Below are positions 23,216 to 24,945 of a stretch of 24,945 bases of DNA, piece by piece. The position numbers and the translations under genes are program-made. The stretch is from JAHDFB01 sp964607315 (lineage in GTDB: Bacteria; Bacteroidota; Bacteroidia; Chitinophagales; Saprospiraceae): positions 1 through 24,945 of the forward strand of contig CAZSKA010000027.1 in assembly GCA_964607315.1 (NCBI GenBank), given 5' to 3'. Under the pieces are notes generated by a model. That model ran no database searches. It saw only the letters and a list, made by a program, of their open reading frames with translations, and was not told the origin of the DNA. Every line of letters begins with the position of its first letter. The first letter of the stretch is position 1.

Positions 23216-24121
23216 TTAGGCGAGGGGATTTTGGGTATTATCCTCTCGCCTTTTTTTTAGCTCTATGTACGTGTACAGCTTGTGTAATTGAAAGTAAAAC
23301 ATAGAAGGATTTTCCGAATGTAAAGACTTCTCTATTTTTTTCTTTAGGCTGGGGCCCAAAGTTTCTATTAATCCTATCAAACGAAATTCGTTTAAGCGAT
23401 CATAGAACTTGACAAGCCTAGTTTTAACGCCATTATCAATCAAAAAAGGAATGTTATCTATTGCTGTTTTGGTTTTATCAAGGAATACCTTTGTTTTTTC
23501 CAAGCCAGCGTGTTCTATAGGATTATCTATATGTTTGATTTTTATTTCTTTTTCCTCAAGTTTCAGAGCGAGTAAGGTGTCTTCATAACCATAAGTGGTT
23601 AATCCTTCATCAAACTTACATTCAAGGAATAAATCTCTATGAATCATAAAGTTATTAGACCGGAAACTTAGGTAAGGATTCTTCTTGCGTTTTTGAGGCT
23701 TTTGAGCCTCAACTTTTCGCCCATAAGTCCAATGTAAAATATGACTTTTACCTGGCTTACGCTTCTTATAAGATGTGCCTCCATAAACTACTTCAGCCTG
23801 CCCTATCTCCTGAATATACTTTTGGACGTAAGTCTTCCGTCGAATATACTGATCACAGTCCATAAAAAGTACGTGTTCAAATCTAGAATTCTTAGCAAGC
23901 CAATTCCTAATTTTTGAACGACCAAGATTTCTGGAAAGCTCAAGATATGCAATACCAGGTTTTGAGGCTAACTCTCTATTTTTCTCTCTGTACTTATCTT
24001 TTGACAAATCATCATAAACTAATATCTCGAATTCAATATTCAATTTCCTGCATTGATCAAACAATTCGTTAACCAATGTACGCACATCTCTATTATATAC
24101 AGGAACAAGAAGAGAAATCAA
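23216..24121 (-). CDS. Family 2 glycosyltransferase (GT-A fold)
   Basis: The 301-residue protein shows the GT2 layout: ISLLVPVYNRD at the N-terminus, the nucleotide-binding DD at 37-38 (ILVYDDLSKD), the metal-binding DCD at 88-90 (HVLFMDCDQYI) and the catalytic-region GYEDTLLALKLEE at 178-190, followed by HIDNPIEHAGLE. It should transfer a sugar from a nucleotide sugar in the cytoplasm; donor and acceptor cannot be told. The tail of about 90 residues is basic and helical with no membrane segment. The start is TTG at 24121: the frame has no ATG upstream before a stop at 24146-24148, and the conserved first strand begins immediately. It lies 19 bases downstream of the second glycosyltransferase and is probably co-transcribed. 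Its last codons contain the terminator of the opposite gene. Confidence 0.82.
   Translation of the reverse strand: MISLLVPVYNRDVRTLVNELFDQCRKLNIEFEILVYDDLSKDKYREKNRELASKPGIAYLELSRNLGRSKIRNWLAKNSRFEHVLFMDCDQYIRRKTYVQKYIQEIGQAEVVYGGTSYKKRKPGKSHILHWTYGRKVEAQKPQKRKKNPYLSFRSNNFMIHRDLFLECKFDEGLTTYGYEDTLLALKLEEKEIKIKHIDNPIEHAGLEKTKVFLDKTKTAIDNIPFLIDNGVKTRLVKFYDRLNEFRLIGLIETLGPSLKKKIEKSLHSENPSMFYFQLHKLYTYIELKKRREDNTQNPLA
23218..23258 (+). terminator. Rho-independent terminator of the 2000-residue cargo gene, inside the convergent glycosyltransferase gene
   Basis: AGGCGAGGGGAT (23218-23229) pairs with ATCCTCTCGCCT (23240-23251), 12 pairs with one G-U, around a 10-base loop. It is followed by T residues to 23258. 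The orientation serves the plus strand. The whole structure lies within the last codons of the minus-strand glycosyltransferase, whose stop is at 23216-23218. Confidence 0.9.
23693..23712. repeat. Inverted repeat TTGAGGCT / AGCCTCAA in the glycosyltransferase gene
   Basis: Perfect 8-base arms surround a TTTG loop, within codons for VEAQKPQK. It resembles the GCCCAAA palindromes in size but not in sequence, and may be a chance structure. Confidence 0.4.
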
Positions 24122-24140
24122 ATTAATTAGTTTTAGTGAA

Positions 24141-24830
24141 TTATCTCAAGCTAAAGCTATACATTTTTTTGAGAGTTCTAGGGCTTACTCCCAAAAGGAA
24201 TGCCATAAAGACCACAAAATTTACCAAATTCACCCGTAAATAGGAGTTCTTGGAGTATTTGCGACTACTAACAATTGCTGGATCTTGGATAATGATGAAA
24301 GGAATATTTGCTTTTCTAATATTGCGAATCATTTCGAAATCTTCCATGATAACATAGGATTCATCATATCCACCTAGTTGATCAAACACCTCTCTTGTCA
24401 TAAATTGACATTGATCACCACCTCCAGCAAACAATCCCTTTTTGCGCGTATACTTTGCATTGATTGACAACCATTTAGTAGTAGGATCAAATTCGTAGGC
24501 GAAAAATCCAGCTTTGAAACCTTTTTCTATATGTTCTAAGATTTGTTGCTCGAAAGAAGCTGGAGGTAATACATCAGCATGAAGAAACATTAAAACAGAC
24601 GAATTTGATAAAGCCGCACCAGTATTCATTTGTTTCGCTCTTCCTGCAACTTGAACTTTTTGATACATTACACCATTCGCTTCACATACCTTTTTTGCAT
24701 TATCAGAGCTATGTTTACAATCTACAACAATGATCTCTGCATGACTGCTATACTTCTTCAAATGTGGTATCAAGGTCTTTAACCTCTTTTCCTCATTCAA
24801 TACAGGAATTATAATACTTAAAGCTAGCAT
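24141..24830 (-). CDS. TIGR04283-type family 2 glycosyltransferase
   Basis: The 229-residue protein follows the small GT2 group TIGR04283, some of whose members lie in arsenosugar gene clusters. It has LSIIIPVLNEEKRL at the N-terminus, GRAKQMNTGAA at 63-73, MFLHADVLPP at 81-90 with HAD in the metal-binding place, GLFAGGGDQCQFMTREVFDQLGGY at 132-155, IMEDFEMIRNI at 161-171 and the C-terminal FLLGVSPRTLKKMY. The substrate is unknown. No arsenic methylation or radical SAM arsenosugar gene is nearby in this window, so an arsenosugar role is not supported by context. The usual VDGGSTDGT segment after the second strand reads VDCKHSSDNA, an unusual change near the nucleotide site that keeps the first Asp. 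It is first in a two-gene unit with the downstream glycosyltransferase. Confidence 0.82.
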   Translation of the reverse strand: MLALSIIIPVLNEEKRLKTLIPHLKKYSSHAEIIVVDCKHSSDNAKKVCEANGVMYQKVQVAGRAKQMNTGAALSNSSVLMFLHADVLPPASFEQQILEHIEKGFKAGFFAYEFDPTTKWLSINAKYTRKKGLFAGGGDQCQFMTREVFDQLGGYDESYVIMEDFEMIRNIRKANIPFIIIQDPAIVSSRKYSKNSYLRVNLVNFVVFMAFLLGVSPRTLKKMYSFSLR

Positions 24831-24853
24831 TTAAATGAAAGTGAATTTTGCAC

Positions 24854-24861
24854 TAAATATA
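24854..24861 (-). promoter_or_regulatory. Possible -7 box for the two-gene glycosyltransferase unit
   Basis: The minus strand reads TATATTTA, one base off TAnnTTTG, 24 bases before the ATG at 24830. The rest of 24862-24945 is AT-rich, with no clear -33 element or gene. Confidence 0.3.
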
Positions 24862-24945
24862 GAAGTAGCAGATGAAATATTTTATTTTTTTTAATAAAAC
24901 TTTAGTATTTTGTCAAACAACCATTAGTACTTTTAAGTATTATAG

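Noticed and set aside
23206..23217. Palindrome AATCAATTGATT between the two convergent stops
   Set aside because: It is a 12-base AT-rich palindrome with no repeat elsewhere and a strong terminator beside it. It is most likely chance.

Overview
The window is AT-rich DNA (GC roughly in the mid-30s percent by eye) from a member of the Bacteroidota. The family Saprospiraceae or a close relative is the best guess. Evidence for the phylum: two giant exported proteins end in type A type IX secretion (T9SS) sorting domains; one lipoprotein has the usual Bacteroidota lipobox; several promoters fit the -33 / TAnnTTTG (-7) pattern of the Bacteroidota primary sigma factor; Shine-Dalgarno sequences are essentially absent; and a bacillithiol gene (bshB1) and a membrane MutS-like protein are present. 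The HYR-like, dockerin-like and cohesin-like mix in the 2000-residue protein is what points to Saprospiraceae. This is inference, since no rRNA or tRNA lies in the window.

Layout. (1) 1-3666, plus strand: a tight run of an acyl-CoA carboxylase carboxyltransferase (mccB type), a THUMP/RlmL-type RNA methyltransferase, a small exported orphan protein and a lipoprotein; these genes overlap or abut. (2) 3674-4390, minus: bshB1. (3) 4520-7813, plus: a 1097-residue T9SS cargo with two SprB-like repeats, closed by a strong terminator. (4) 7957-10551: a DUF1835 protein converging on a membrane-anchored MutS-like ATPase. (5) 10648-12940: an uncharacterised 559-residue protein whose C-terminal part looks like an AMP nucleosidase/nucleoside phosphorylase domain, converging on a START-domain protein. 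(6) 13141-16870: small housekeeping genes, namely a YqaB-like sugar phosphatase, a YqaE/Pmp3 membrane protein with a signal peptide, an OsmC-like protein, rdgB, a small protein resembling DNA polymerase III psi, and ilvE. (7) 17191-23193: the 2000-residue multidomain T9SS cargo, with a long leader and a terminator placed inside the end of the next gene. (8) 23216-24830, minus: two family 2 glycosyltransferases.

Most of this is ordinary chromosomal content. There is no sign of a phage, transposon, CRISPR array or defence island. Shared themes are few: branched-chain amino acid metabolism (mccB in leucine breakdown, ilvE in transamination), thiol and oxidative homeostasis (bshB1, OsmC), nucleotide hygiene (rdgB and possibly the nucleosidase-like protein), and surface display (two T9SS cargos, lipoprotein, glycosyltransferases).

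The best leads for something undescribed are three: the nucleosidase-like protein at 10648-12327, the psi-like protein at 15248-15685, and a dispersed family of short TTTGGGC...GCCCAAA palindromes that stands out against the AT-rich background.
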